Source: Annona cherimola (lineage: Eukaryota > Streptophyta > Magnoliopsida > Magnoliales > Annonaceae). Taken from it: DNA of 64,000 nucleotides. This document shows, piece by piece, positions 24,340 through 38,157 of this stretch (the stretch's first letter is position 1; every line of letters begins with the position of its first letter). Location of the stretch: positions 42,208,012-42,272,011 of the forward strand of contig CM059971.1 of NCBI GenBank assembly GCA_030490835.1, given 5' to 3'. A program made the translations under genes and the position numbers. A model generated the notes under the pieces. It searched no databases. It was not told the origin of the DNA and saw nothing but the letters and a program-made list of their open reading frames with translations.

Positions 24340-25370
24340 TCATAGTGGAACGTCGGTCTGAAGATGATAAATTTAGCGCTGAATGGGAGGCAACCCATTA
24401 CACTTTTTGATTTTTGATTCAAGAATAAAGTTGTCATCTCCCAAGACATGGAAGGACAGGATTATCATGCTCGAATATGGATTTTCAATCCACTTTGAAG
24501 TCGATAAACGATGGAAGCAAGGAGTTTCAAGTTTATATTCATCATTGAAGACAAGACAATGCAGTCGGAGTGAGGTTTTGGCCTCAATTTTTGGTGCTCG
24601 GCACTAAGTTTTTGCAAAAGAACATGTTGCAGCAAGTTGGGATCAGAGAAGTGGCACTCCGGCACCATGATTCAGCGCCCCGGCGCCATATTTTTCAAGA
24701 AAATAACATGTTGCAACTTTGAGGCAGCAAGTCAGCACCTAGGATTCAATTTTTGGCGCCCCGACGCCACCCCCATGCCAGTATAAAAAAAAAACAACAA
24801 AACACGAGTTTTCAGCATGCCAACTTCAACTGGCCATAACTTTTGATCCCGGAGGAGTTATGGGAGCTACCACATATCAACGGAAAGAATTTTTCAAACT
24901 CGTCGACATTAAAACCATGGTTAGCTGAGTTGATATCATTTTCAATATCAAAATCCTTCATCTTTGCATATTTTGGTTCATTGAAGTCCTAGCAATTTCT
25001 CTAGCTGCTTTTAGTATATCACCTATTTTATTACTTTAAGTAAAAGGCGTGCAAGTGGGTGGTTTGCATTTTTCATATATTTGCGGGCATGTGGATGTGT
25101 TGCTTGTGGGTAACTTTTTGGTTCAAGCTGTTTCATTATTTTGTTGCAGTTAAGGGTTTAAAGTAGTGGGGGAGGAGTTTATGAACTGCACTTGTGGTAT
25201 AAATCATATGGCTTGAAACTTGAGTTGAATTATCTGAAAAGAGCTTTTATGGAATATATTTGGGGTGTAGAGTCCTGGACATTTGACCTTCCAGTGCACT
25301 TTTCAATATTGTGCTGCTCGTTCTTCCTTCTTCCTATTGGTGACGTTGTTCTCAACCGTTCCCAACCAAT

Positions 25371-25610
25371 GTGAGGCTGACCAACTTAGAGAATCTAATG
25401 GAAGCCCAAGCCTGGTTTCTACAGTTGTCCAATCGGGCTATGGAGGCGCACTTTCGAAGACTCATGGAGGACCGACAGATTGATATGAAGGCTTTACCAT
25501 CATTCCCATCGACATCTCCCGAGTTCCGAACCTATTTTGGTCGATCTTCACATCAACCTAGTGAAGAAAGTGAGTGCGACAAAGACGACTCCTCCGCATC
25601 AGACGCATAG
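25371..25610 (+). CDS. small ORF of unknown function in pol-less element, 79 aa
   Basis: The ORF reads MRLTNLENLMEAQAWFLQL and is likely helical in its first half, with a Ser/Asp-rich tail ending SSASDA. No known domain is recognised. It is followed at 25720-25735 by a TTTAGGGGGGTG purine tract of the kind seen in Tat-like elements. Between 24340 and 25370 and between 25611 and 26745 I see no other gene. Confidence 0.3.
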   Translation: MRLTNLENLMEAQAWFLQLSNRAMEAHFRRLMEDRQIDMKALPSFPSTSPEFRTYFGRSSHQPSEESECDKDDSSASDA

Positions 25611-26745
25611 GGGAGTACCTGTCCTTTCCATTTTATATTCTTTTTGTATTTATTTCTCAGTCTATAATCATGTAGGTTTCATGTAGTTGCATGCATTGAG
25701 GACAATGCATCTCTCAAGTTTAGGGGGGTGTATAATTCTCGGTCGTAGGTTTGTTTTCCATGTTTTGTTTAGATTGCATATCATGTCAAATTTTGCCTGT
25801 GAAAATTATCTTGTTTCAATCCATTTTGATGAAATATGTGCAAGGTTGAGAAAAACTTTAACTTGAAATCGATTTCATGAAAAATTGGAAATTCAGGCTA
25901 AGGATTATGTGTTAAGGAAATTTGCAAGTAACATGTGAAAGAATTGGACTAAATCTCATAGTACATTGTTATAATTCAATTCCATGCTAATCTTTTCAAC
26001 TGAAACGATAAGAATTGAGTTAAACAAATGTTAACCAAGTGCTTTAAGGGAATTAATGGTTTTAGAAATGGTAATACTTCAAAAATTTTCTTGCATGTTT
26101 AGTATCCCTACCAAGTTATCAGAACAATAAAGGGGGTGATTGACCTAAGCTAAGTAACCGGGACTTGGCATCAACAAATGTCAAGGTTCGCGTAAAAAAA
26201 AGCAAAGGAAAATCACAGTAAGAACGCTTTAAAAAGAAAACTTTCCCCAGATACCCTGAAATATGGTGAGAGGAGCCCAAAAAAAAATAGATCTCCAGAT
26301 ATCCTGAAATATGGTGAGGAGAGTCTTGCAATAAGTTTGGGGGGGAAGAATGTGCAGTTGGGCAAAAATTGAATCCAATGAATGATTACCATTTTCTTTG
26401 ACTAGTTAGTCAGCTTAAACCATGGTTCACCTGTTTGGTTTGATTTTCTAACTAGTTTCTTTTGATCAAGAGGAAGATTAGCATGTTGAATTATTACTTT
26501 GTACTAGAGAATTCTGTCATCTACATGTAACTTGGTTCACAATTGAAAAAAAAATGAAAATGCATGTCCTGCTTTGAGAAATGGATGATTTTTCAAGTTT
26601 ACATTATTCTTGATCTTGTTGAATAGAGAAATGGATTGATAGAAGCATAATGGGAAGCAGGTTGAGTTGACAGAGTCCAAATACATTTGTTCATTAATTC
26701 ATTCATTCATTGTGTTTGCATGTGTTGCTTGAGGACTAGCAACAT

Positions 26746-26760
26746 TTAATTTTGGGGATG
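26746..26760 (+). other. polypurine-like tract before 3' LTR
   Basis: AATTTTGGGGATG directly precedes TGATAACTC of the 3' LTR, the position of a plus-strand primer. A stronger G-run also occurs at 26338-26346. Confidence 0.5.
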
Positions 26761-28290
26761 TGATAACTCATAAAAATACGAGTTATCATGGCCTATTTTA
26801 GACTATTTTTGCGTGTTAGTCCAAGAGATTAGGATTAGTTTGCATCCATTCAGCTAAATTTTCACTCGCTTTGTATTTTATGAGCATTATGTAGTTTTTA
26901 TGCTTTTTAGTATAAATTAGGCATTTTTAGTTCATTTATTTAGTTTCATTCATTTTTACAGGAAGGATGGAGAATTATAAGCACACAAGCGAGTCGAATG
27001 CAGAATAGAGCCAAGTGAAGGAGCATGGAATTGGCGCCTAAGCGCCATTCCACAGGCCTTTGCCAGAATCTCCAACATTTCACACAATTTATTGCATCCA
27101 GGGAGTTGGAGCCTAGGTGCCAAGGCATCAAATTTCAAGACATTCTGAAAGGTTTTTAAGTTACATAGCACATAAAGAGTTGGTGCCTAGGCACCGGTTA
27201 GTGGTGCCTAGGCGCCAATACACATCCGTACGCGCTCGGATTTCTGCACATGTGCTGCGCAAGCTACCCATTATAAATAGAAATCTTGGGCTGCGTGCAA
27301 GGGAGTTCCGCGGGCCATAGAGGAGAGACCAAAATAGGGAGTAGCTGCTGTGGAGAAAAGGAGGAAACCAAGCTTCAAGGAAGGAGAGAAGAGCAAGTGG
27401 AGATCCAAGCCATCATCGCAAAATCCATTGAGTTTCATCTCCTCTTCTCATCTATTTCTACCTGTTTGTTATTCTTCTTGCTTGGGATGATTGTAAACTC
27501 AATTTTAATGGGAATTGTAGTCATGTTTATGGGTTAAACCTTCCTATGGTGGGAGATATGTAGGATTTGAACTCATAGCTTATGATATTTGGTTTTCTTA
27601 TGCTTGAATAGATAATATTGTTGTGTTGTGACGTATGTTGCTTGAGATTACCACTATATATCATGCTTAATGCCTTTACAAGCTTTGCAATCTTGTGGAT
27701 TAATTGAATATTCAGATTCATGCTTGGAAAAGTGGAATTTGAATAAGATTCATATATAAGGCACAGGTATTCTAGCCCTTGTTTGTGTTGGATGTTAATA
27801 TGGATAGGAATATACCTATTAACCCTGTGTAATCTTGATTAGGTTATGTTGTTATCAATCTTGTTTTACTTGTGTGCATGGGAACATAGCACATAATTAA
27901 AACTTGGTTAGGTTTGTATGTGTTGGAAAACATATATGAATACGAATGAACCTAGATTAGTGATCTCTGCACAACTAACTTAAATGGGACCAAATAACAT
28001 AGCTATGATTCAATGAATTCATATTCCCACCTATCTTAATAATCTCAAGGCAATCTCAGCAGTATCCACTCCACTTTGTTCATTTTCTGCTTTCTTAGTT
28101 AGTTTAATTCAATTCATTAAAAGCAAACTCTCATTATTTTATCAATTCACTTAGACAATTGAGATTTATGGTGCTAATCCGTTTAACACAATCCTCGTGG
28201 GAACGATACTCTACTCATTCTTTATTACTTGATTGACACATATACTTGCGTTAAAACGAGCATTTTAATAGACATATATGCAGCTCGTCA
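26761..28290 (+). repeat. 3' LTR of pol-less gypsy element
   Basis: A 1530-bp copy of 21790-23275 ending GCAGCTCGTCA, after which the host pol sequence resumes with GTCGGCAAC. Confidence 0.9.
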
Positions 28291-30012
28291 GTCGGCAACT
28301 ATATTTTTTGATCGAGGAACATGCTCTACAGAAACCATTTCAAATTTTTCCAGTAGAGCTTAAGTCTTATCATAATATTTTCGTAAATATGGTTGACGTA
28401 CTTCGTATTAATCATTTAATTATTTAATGACCAACTATGAATCCCCAAATATTCGTATAAACAAGATGTTCGATTGCAAGAGAAGTTCTACACTTATGGG
28501 AAAATCCTCGTACTCAGCTTCATTGTTTGTCGTACTTTTTCAAAGGAAGTATGAGTGTGGGAATAGGTCCTTGTGAGGGGAAGCTATTACAATTCCAATG
28601 CCGGCTCGAGATGGCTTTGAAGCGCCATCAAAATACATTTTCCCATCGAGTCATCATTTGCATAGAAAACTTCCTCATCAGGTAGACTTTTTAAGATAGA
28701 AAATTCTTCTTTAAGTGGGTGGGCAGCTAGGAAGTCTGCTAATACTTGACCTTTCACCACCTTTTGAGGTACATATCAAATGTCAAATTTAGCTAGTAAT
28801 AATGACCTTTTTGCCAGGCGTCCTGAAAGCATGGGTCTAGTAATCAAAAATTTGAGGGGATCAGCTTTTGAGATTAAAATAAATTGATACACGAAGAAGT
28901 AATGCCTTAGCTCCTGTGCCAAAAAGACTAATGCTAGAAAAATCTTCTCAATCGAAGAATAGTTGCACTCAGCTTGTAATAATCAGCGACTGAGATAATA
29001 TGCAGCTTGTTCTTTACCTTGGGCATTCTCTTGTGAGAGTAATGCTTCCAGTGATTGTGGACTGGTAGCAATGTAAAGAATAAGAGGCTTCCCTGTGACT
29101 GGGGTTGTCAATACAAGGGGTTTTTGCAACAATTCTTTGATAGCTTTGAAAGCTCATTGACATTCTGCATCCCATTAGAATGCTATATCTTTTTTCGTTA
29201 ACTCGTGAAATGGCTGACACCGGCCAAACAAGTTAGAGATAAATTGCTGAATATAAGATAATTGGCCTTGCAGACTCCTGACTTCTTTGGGGTTGCGTGG
29301 AGGTGGCATATTTTGAATTGCTTCCATCTTGAGTGGATCGATTTCAATTCCTCTTTGGCAAACTATAAACCAAAGGAATTTCCCAGATGACACTCCAAAC
29401 GCACATTTTAGATGGTTCATCTTGAGATCATATTTTCTTAGACACAGGAATACCGACCTCAAAACTTTTTTGTGCCTTTTGTGACCCTCAGATCTTACAA
29501 CCAAATCATCGACATAACATTCGACATATTTATGTAACATGTCATAAAATATATTTTGCATAACCCTTTGATAAGTTGTGCTAGCATTTTTGAGTCCAAA
29601 AGGCATGACTTTATAGAAAAAGACACCCATCGGTGTTCAAAATGCGGTCGCGGCTTCATCTGCTAGAGCCATCTTCATTTGATTATATCCAGAATATCCA
29701 TCAATAAATGAGAATGTATCATACAAGGTTGTGTTATCGATAGTAAATCAACGAAAGAGAGAGGAAATTCTTCCTTCGAGCATGCTTCATTTAGGACTCA
29801 GAAATCCACACGGACGCGGACTTGCCCATTCTTCTTTTTGACAGGAATAATGCTAGAAATCCATCTTAGGAATTTAATTTCTTGAATGAATTCAGCATTA
29901 ATGAGCTTTTTGACTTTTTATCTAGTGCAATATTCAAATAGTGCATTGCAACTGTGGGATTGAGCCCTAGCATTTCAGAATACACCCAAGCAAACATATC
30001 CTTAAATTCACT
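28291..30012 (-). pseudogene. Ty3/gypsy pol remnant: RT, RNase H and second RNase H
   Basis: On the minus strand, from high to low coordinates: RT pieces near 29850-29640 (KKKNGQVRV, FIDGYSGYNQ); an open RT segment 29630-29175 with VMPFGLKNA and the catalytic YVDDL; a first RNase H region to about 28850; then a second, archaeal-type RNase H with YFDGASKPSRAGIGIVI near 28640-28590 and TNNEAEYE near 28525. Dual RNase H in front of integrase is the mark of the Tat group of gypsy elements. Several stops are present. The 5' side is joined to a copia gag fragment at about 30012. Confidence 0.85.
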
Positions 30013-30490
30013 CAGTTTTTCCAAGACCTTTTAATGTGTTAGTAATCTTAGAGAATCTTGTAAACATTTTAGATATGTTTTCGATGTCTAGCATCTTAAA
30101 ACTCTCTAATTCTCTAATCAATATGTTCCTTCTCGTCCTTTGGAGATGAGAGGTTCCCTTATATATTGATGTTAGTGTATCCCATATTTCTTTGGAAGTT
30201 AGACAAGAAGATACCATATCATACTCTACAGCGGTTAAGGCACAAAAAAGGGAGTTTATTGCCTTGGCATTGCTCTTTACTATTCTGACTTCCTCCTCAG
30301 TCCATTCGGAAGTTTTCTCACAAATTGGTAGAGTAACGCCATCTTGAATAGCAATCCAAGAGTCCATGTCTGTGGCCATAATAAGCTATTTCATTCTCAA
30401 CTTCCGGTAACCAAAGTTGCTACCGTCAAATAGTAGTGGCCTAGTGAATGATTGGCCCTCAGCAAAAGCATGGAAGAAGGAGAAGGATAT
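30013..30490 (-). pseudogene. copia gag fragment (same family as 2524-4326)
   Basis: The minus strand gives [14 protein letters not shown] and continues through KEIWDTLTSIYKG to ITNTLKGLGK. It corresponds to roughly residues 40-160 of the intact gag at 2524-4326 with many substitutions; upstream bases to about 30485 still match the gag start region. It stops abruptly at 30012 where gypsy pol begins, and at 30490 where LTR A is inserted. Confidence 0.85.
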
Positions 30491-33400
30491 TGTGGCGCCC
30501 TAGCCCTAGCGTCACAAATTTAGCCTTACTCCGGGACCGTTATTGATTGGCAAACGTGATCAGGATTGTTGCTTTGTCACACGATGGGCTTTATTGGATA
30601 TTTATCCACTTAATCCTAACTCCTTAGGAGTTTATATCATTTCATACATCCAAATTTCCATCAAACGCCTTTTTAGGTCATTAAACCATTTGAGAAATAC
30701 ACATATGATAACATAAAATTCATACTTAATCATATCATGATAATTCATACCTTATCATTTGACCATAAATTTTTTCACCATTCATAGTCATAAAACATAA
30801 CCTAATTCTTATACAACATTAAACCATAATTTAATGTCATCATTCATACAACCACACAATCCATAAATCCATACATAGGTAACTCATAGAAATTCATATA
30901 TTCTTGAATCTCCACCCGTGCCCTTGCATGGTGCTTCCTTTCACCTGTCTTTAGGATTTGAAAAATAAAATCGTGAGTCAAAACTCAATAAGCAAGTTAT
31001 AAGGTTTTCAGGCAATTCATTTTCATTTAAAATAACTTAAAAAGCCATATTATACCCACTCGAGGGTATATCATAAAAACATGCTTCTTATACTTGTCAA
31101 GAGTATATCATAAACAATGAGATGTATTATTTTAAAACACGACATCCTTGGATAGAAGCTAGCTATGCAACCATCCACCTTGATCCTCTCTCCCGTTCTA
31201 GGGAGGCGCCGCCAGCTCAAAGCCTATCTTAGCGACTTGGCTGCACCAAAGGGGAACAATCGATCCGTTTATACCTTTGAGGTGGACCTCATGCTTTGTG
31301 CACATGATTCCTTTCATAAACATGAACTTTGACATGCTAGCATGATTTTTCATTCATAAATCCATGATTCATCACTTGTCATAAATAATTGCAAAACAGT
31401 GAGCAATTCATTTATCATATTGGAATATCATTTCAATACACATTTATATAAAGGAATGGCCATCCTTAAACAACTTAGAAAGAATTTAAATCAATCATTT
31501 GCTAAACCATTAAAACAATTAGAACATTATTGATAAACGTTTGATTGCATTTTGATAAAACAAAACCATTTAGAAAATTGCTTACTTACCTCGTTACCTT
31601 AGCTTTCTGTGTCACTTTTCTCTTTGTCTTTGCCTATACATAAAAATAGCATTGCATTCATAACAAATTCATTTTCTTGCATTCACTTAGTTTTCCAATC
31701 CCATAATCCATTTCACACATAACCAACTTGAATTTTCAAGTCGGACATACATACACAACATTCACTTGTGCATCATACTATCCATTCTATATTTCATTTT
31801 AAACCCAGATTTAGGGTGAGCATAAAATATTCATTCATAAATCAACATATGGGGATTTATATCTCCCATTTATCATTTTTCATCCATTTTTTATTTTTCC
31901 TACGTCAATGCTTATTCTAAGCATAGAATTGACGTCTTAGGCTTCATAATTAAATCTCGAAATTTGAGATAATCATAAATCATCCATACAGATATATAAT
32001 CATGCATTTCATGACATATTCATGCATTTTTACATTTTAGAAATTTCATATAAGTCATATATCATCCATTCATATGTATCTATCTACATACATTCAACTT
32101 ACAACACATATATTATGTGTTTCTTAAAATTTCTTAACACAGAAACTTACATCCAATTTCAACATGATTAAACCCCTTAATTAAAATATAATTTAGGTTC
32201 TAATTTTGAAATTTCAATCCATTCTTCATTGGGTTCCAAAACAGTCATGTTAGGACCCGTTTTTCATCCTTTCAAAGCCTCTTTCAATACTTAAATCAAA
32301 AAAAATTTAAAACCATAATTTTCACCAATTAATCATAATTTTATTAACCAAAATTTAGGGTATTATCATATATTTTAAATTCATGATTTATTTGCTTCCA
32401 AAACAGCAACACCTTAAGCATGCAGGATACCCATTTTACCTCGTTTTGACGTGTCCATACATATGTCCTTAAAAATCAGATTTATGGAAAATATTTCCAA
32501 GCCCTTTTGGACATTAAAAGTACCCTAATCCTAAGGTAATTTACCCTCCATAACATTCATAAATTAATTATTTTCAATCAGCAACAAAATTTATATATAA
32601 GGTACCCGTTTTGGCCCCCGTTTGGATGTTCCATACATGTACCCTAAAAAAATCAGATTTAGGGCTATCTCATCCAACCCACTTATGACATCTAAAGGAT
32701 CATTAATTTATGGTACTTTACCCTAGAATTCATCCATAAACCATTTAAGCTCCTTTTTGCATCATTTTTAGCATAAAAATGGAAAAATCGGGTATTTCAT
32801 GAAACCCTAAGTTCCATTTTTGCTAAAATCATTAATAAATGACCAAATCAACATATGTAATCCAAAAGAACATGAATTAAATCCTAATCACCATGCTTAA
32901 ATCAAACAGAAACTTGATTTAGGATTTTAAGAAATTTCAAGATAGATTTCATCTCGAAAATCAACCCTAACATCCCTTTAACCCTCTTGAATTCTTGATT
33001 TCATTTATACCATTCAAAAATCATTCAATACCCTCATCAAGGAATGATAACTCATCATTTAAGAGTTCATTATGAATCATATTCATGACTCATAATTTGA
33101 GGGAAGAGAACTTGCTTTAAATGATTCAAAACTTAAATTTCACTTACTTGAATTGAATCCAACTTGAGTTCAACTTTCTTAACTTGGTTATTCTTCTCTT
33201 TCTTCCCCTTTTTTTTTCTCTTTTTCTCCTCTTTTCTTTCCTTTCCTTGCTGGGTTTGGACTTCCAAATCTTGCTCCTCACTTAGAATTTTATTTGAGAG
33301 TTTTTCTCCCCTTTTTCAAATGGACGTCCCCATGTGCTACCCCTTGCTTTTATAATTTTTTTACCAGCTCATGGGACCCAATTTGCCACATGTCATGAGG

Positions 33401-36400
33401 ATAATTTATTTCTAACTTATCCCTTGTTGACATGGCAATTTTATATCCAAGTAAAATACCCATTTAATATTTAACAAAAATCATCAAAATCCATTCAAAT
33501 CAATGCACCCAAGCTATCCACTAGGTGACACCCCTTGTAGCCCTGCTTTTTGACATTTTTGTGCCCATTTTTCCACACATTTAAATGTCCCATTACTTAC
33601 CCTAGGTTCTTATCTACATAAATACACATTTTGGAATTTTTAAAAAATCCAAAAATCATGCCTTATCTCCCTTGGACGTCCTCTTTGGATGCCACCTTAG
33701 CTAAGCTCCATTTAGCTACACATTAGGCATTTAAACCCATGCATTTATGCCCTCACTTTTCCATGGATTTGAACCTTAAACAATTCCAAAAAATCCATCT
33801 CCATTCACCTCCATTTGACACCTCTCATATGCCATTAAATAATGCATTTAATGCACTTACTTTCACATAAATGCTATGGTACTCTAGGGTGCACAAAGTC
33901 AAAGTTATGCACCTTTTTTCGATTAAGCATATTCCCATGGTAATTAGCTTAATCTAATCCTTCTATAACATAGATTTCATAATTTTATTCAATCGTTTCA
34001 AGTTTTGTGGCGCCCCAGTCCGAGCGTCACAACCTTATTCCAAGATCTATCGATTGGTAAACGTGATCAGGATTGTTGCTCTGTCATGCGGTAGGCTTTA
34101 TTGGATATTTATCCACTTAAACTTAACTCCTTAGGAGTTTATACCATTTATACATTCTAAATTACATCAAATGCCTTTTTAGGTTATTATACCATTTGAG
34201 ACATACACATGTGATCTCATAAATTCCATACTTAATCATAACATAATATTTCATGCCTTAGCATTTATCCATAAAAAAATTTTGTCAATCCATAGGCATA
34301 AAACAAAACATGATTCATATACATCATCAAAATAATCCTTTAGGATCATCATACAACCATTCATACATAAAGTCATACACAGGTGTTCATAAGAATTCAT
34401 TCATTCTTGAATCTTCACCTGTGCTCCTTACCTCATTCCTTTCACCTGTCTTTGGGTTTGGAAAATAAAATATCTGTCAAAACTCAATAAGCAAGCTATA
34501 GGTTTTCAGAAAATTCATTTTGAAGACAACACTGTTTAAAATCATTTCTCTCCATTCGGTAGGAGACACTTAGCAAGTGATCAACTACCTACGGAACAGA
34601 AACATTTTCATAAACTAGTCATGTAAACCAGTTTAATCCCAATTTTCAAGCATTTCATAAATATTGGATGTGCAAATGCATCATTTCCATTCATGACATA
34701 ATCCTTCATGTGAGGGTACGCTAGCTCGGGAAACATACTTTTATAACATGATCCTTTCCATCCTTAGCATCGGACCTTCTGACTTAGCAATGTCAAGGGC
34801 GGACTTCTTGTCCTGCTTTCTAACTTGACTAGCCTACTTGATTTTCATTCCATTCATGACTTTTAGTCACCCCGATATTATATATCTCTTACACATGGAA
34901 ATTTATCGTTCTCATGTAGAGAATTCTTTGCACCATCTCTTTTAAACATCGTTTCAATGAAACATCGTTTAAATCCATGCTACATCACTTTTCATAAATA
35001 CTTGCAAAACAGTAACCAATTCACTTATCATATTGAAAATATCATTTCAATACACATTAAGATAAAGAAATGGTCATCCTTAAAGATCTTAGAAAGAATT
35101 TAAAACATACATTTGCTAAACCATTCAAGTAGTTATAACTTCATTAACAATCATTTTATCATCTTTTGATAAAACAAAAGTCATTTAGAAAGCTGCTTGC
35201 TTACCTACTTCGCCTTAGCTTTCCGTATCGCTTATCTCTTTGCCTTTATTTATACATATAAGAATGGCATTTCATTCATAAGATTTTCATTTACTTGCTT
35301 AGTTTTCGAACCCATAATCTATTAACATACATAACCCACTTGAATTCCAAGTCAGGTATACATACATCGCACTCACTTGTGCATCATACTATCCATTCCA
35401 TATTGTGTTTTAAACTCATATTTAAGGTAAACACGTAATTATCATTCATAAATTAACATATGGGGATTTATATCACCCATTTATCATTTTTCATCCATTT
35501 TTCACCTTTCCTACGTCCATGCTCATTTAAAGCACATAAGTGACGTTTTAAGCTTCATAAATAAATCTCAACATTTGAGATAATTCAATAATCATCCATA
35601 CAGAAACATACTTATGAATTTCATCACAAATTCATGCATTTTGCATTTTTAGCAATTCATATAAGTCATGTACCACTTATCCATGCTTAGCCTTCCACAT
35701 ACACCCATATTACAATTCATATATTATGTGTTTCTTAAAATTTCTTGACACAACAACTTTCATCCATTTTCACCATAATTAAACCCTTTAATTAAAATAT
35801 ACTTTAGGGTTTAATTTTTTATTTTTAATCCATTTATCTCTGGATTCCAAAACAACTATGTTAGGACCCGTTTTTCATCCTTTCAACGCCTCTTTCAAGA
35901 CTTAAATCATAACAGATTTTTAAGTCATAATTTTTAGAAACTAAACATGATTTTCTTAACCCAAATTTAGGATATTATCACATATTTAAAATCCATAATT
36001 TAGTTTCTTCCATAACAACAACAATTTAAGCATGTAGGGTATCCATTTTGACCCGTTTCAACGTGTCCATACACATATCCTTAACAATCAGATTTAGGAC
36101 AAATCTTTCCAAGCCCTTTTGGACACTCAAAGTACCTTAATCCTAGGGTAATTTACCCTCTATAACATTCATAAATCATTTGTTTACAAACAGCAACAAA
36201 AATCACATGTAAAGTACCCGTTTTGCCCCCGTTTGGACGTTCCATACATATACCCTAAAAAATCAGATTTAGGGCAAACTCATCCAGCCCACTTAGGTCA
36301 TCCAAAGGGTCCTTAATTTCGGGTAATTTATCCTACAATTCATCCATAAACCATTTAAGCACTTCTTTGTATCATTTTTAACTCAAAAATGGAAAAATGG

Positions 36401-36465
36401 GTAATACTTGAAACCCTAGGTTCCATTTTTGCTAAAATCCTTAACAAATAATCAAATCAACATAT

Positions 36466-38157
36466 TGTTGGAAACAATAGTTAAAATAAAACAAAATTGA
36501 CCAAAGCATAAGTTTTGATGATTAACAAATTCAAATTTGACTATAAATTGATTACTAATGAGTGTGATGAATGTCTTAAGGAATGAAAATCAGCCAAGTT
36601 GATTCCCAAGTCGACTCGGACTTCGACTTAGGGTGAAGTCGATCTCGAAGTCAACTCCACATTCGACTTCAACATGTACCTGATGGACAGATTTGAATTT
36701 GGAAGGTGAACAGCTGAAGTCACAGTCAAAGTCGACTCCACTTGCGACTTGGAAGCCAAGTCGCAAACGAAGTCGACTCCAATATCGACTTGAAGATACA
36801 CATTTCCTTCCAGCGTTGATTTTGAGACAGAACATTTCGAAGTCGCAGTCGAAGTCGACTCCAGCATGCGACTTGGGCGAAGTCGCAGACTAAGTCGACC
36901 CTAAGATCGACTTGAGTTTCTCAAGTCCAAGTCAAAAGCTCAAGCTCATTTCAAGATGAAGACAACTCAAGATATGAAGACTAATATAATTTTAAAGCAT
37001 TCAAGATACATGAATTCATTCCAAATCAAAGAAGATTTGACCATACAAGTTTTCAAGTTCTCCAAGAATCACAAGGTTTGCAAGATTTGAAGCCAATCCA
37101 GAATGAAAATAATGTTTCTATTATTGAAGGAAAGTAGCTAAGCAAACAAGAGGTGAATCAACAAGGATCAAACTGTTTTGGCATAAAAACTGGTCAAGTC
37201 GCATCCCAAGTCGACTCCAAGATCGACTTGAGGCCAAGTCTGAAACCAAGTCGACCCAGAACTCAGACTTGGAAACTGAAGAGCTGCCGAAGTCGCACAC
37301 GAAGTCGACTCCAGCATGCGACTTGGGCGAAGTCGCAGACGAAGTCGACTCCACCTGTGACTTGGGAAAGTAACGTTCGAATTTTTGAACGTTGGAACAT
37401 TTATTGCGCGCCAACCACTTCTAAACGTTCAAAATCTTCCCACTTCTATATATAGACACTCAAGCAAACGTGAATACACACAAGACAGAGTCTAAAGAGA
37501 GGAAAGAAGTACAAGCAAGAGTTCCTATTTTCTTTTCTCTAAATTTGAGTGATCTATACACTTTCAAAGGAAGAACAAGCTTCAAAGTTGCGATTTGCTT
37601 CAACGAAACACAATCGGTTGCTCCTACAGATTCTTCCTCAAGCTGAAACTTGCTACACAACTCAGTAAAGTGTAGATCTTCTTTATTTTTACATTATTGA
37701 TTGTTTTAGTGCTTGGTTTAAGTTTGGTGATTGAAACCAAGACGTTGCAAGTAGAGTTGTGATTGGAGTGTAACTCATCACCTACTTGTGTTGATTGTAT
37801 ATGCCCCCTAGAGCTTGAATCTAGAAGAGAGCAGAGGCTCTGATTGTATATGCCTCCTAGAGCTAGAATCTAGAAGAGAGCGGAGACTCTAGTTGTATTC
37901 GTGGAATACATAGTGGAACCCAAGTCACAAGAGGTGTGAGCTTGGAAGAGTGGAGTAGGGAGGTTGCCCGAACCACTATAAAATCTTGTGTGGTAATTTA
38001 TATTTCTGCTCTCTATATTATATTGCATTCCATTTTGTTTCTTCATAAAGGGGACTAGATTAATCCGGGGTAAAAGTTTCTGTTTAAGTTTTAAATTTTC
38101 ATAATACCCAATTCACCCCTCCCCTCTTGGGTAATTGCCATTAACTCGGGACCAACA
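36466..38157 (+). mobile_element. solo copia LTR (copy 2) inserted in LTR B
   Basis: A 1692-bp LTR starting TGTTGGAAACAAT and ending GGGACCAACA. CATAT precedes it at 36461-36465 and follows at 38158-38162, a perfect TSD. Removing it joins AATCAACATAT to GTGATTCAAAAG, as in the uninterrupted LTR A near 32851-32870. It carries the AGTCGACT array (about 36600-37360), a TATA-like box at 37446-37455 and two diverged 50-bp repeat units near 37801-37895. Confidence 0.95.
36600..37365 (+). repeat. AGTCGACT dyad array in copia LTR copy 2
   Basis: About nine GTCGAC cores within AAGTCGCA and TGCGACTT arms, for example around 36731, 36771, 36857, 37300 and 37344. The array lies upstream of the TATA-like box, as in copies 1, 3 and 4. 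The overlapping ORFs on both strands are by-products of the repeat. Confidence 0.82.

Larger units (their letters stand above)
21790..28290 (+). mobile_element. pol-less Ty3/gypsy (Tat/Athila-like) element
   Basis: LTRs 21790-23275 and 26761-28290 begin TGATAACTC and end CTCGTCA. They enclose 3.5 kb with a PBS of the TGGCGTCGTTGCCAGGGA type, a gag-like ORF and two smaller ORFs, but no RT, integrase or protease. GTGGG at 21785-21789 and GTCGG at 28291-28295 are the TSD with one mismatch. Joining the flanks restores the pol reading of the host element (VAD followed by TLSKLV), which confirms the boundaries. The element lies opposite to the host pol strand. Confidence 0.88.

Noticed and set aside
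26220..26330. Direct repeat CCAGATA(C/T)CCTGAAATATG twice
   Set aside because: Too short and isolated to name as a separate element. Part of the pol-less gypsy interior.
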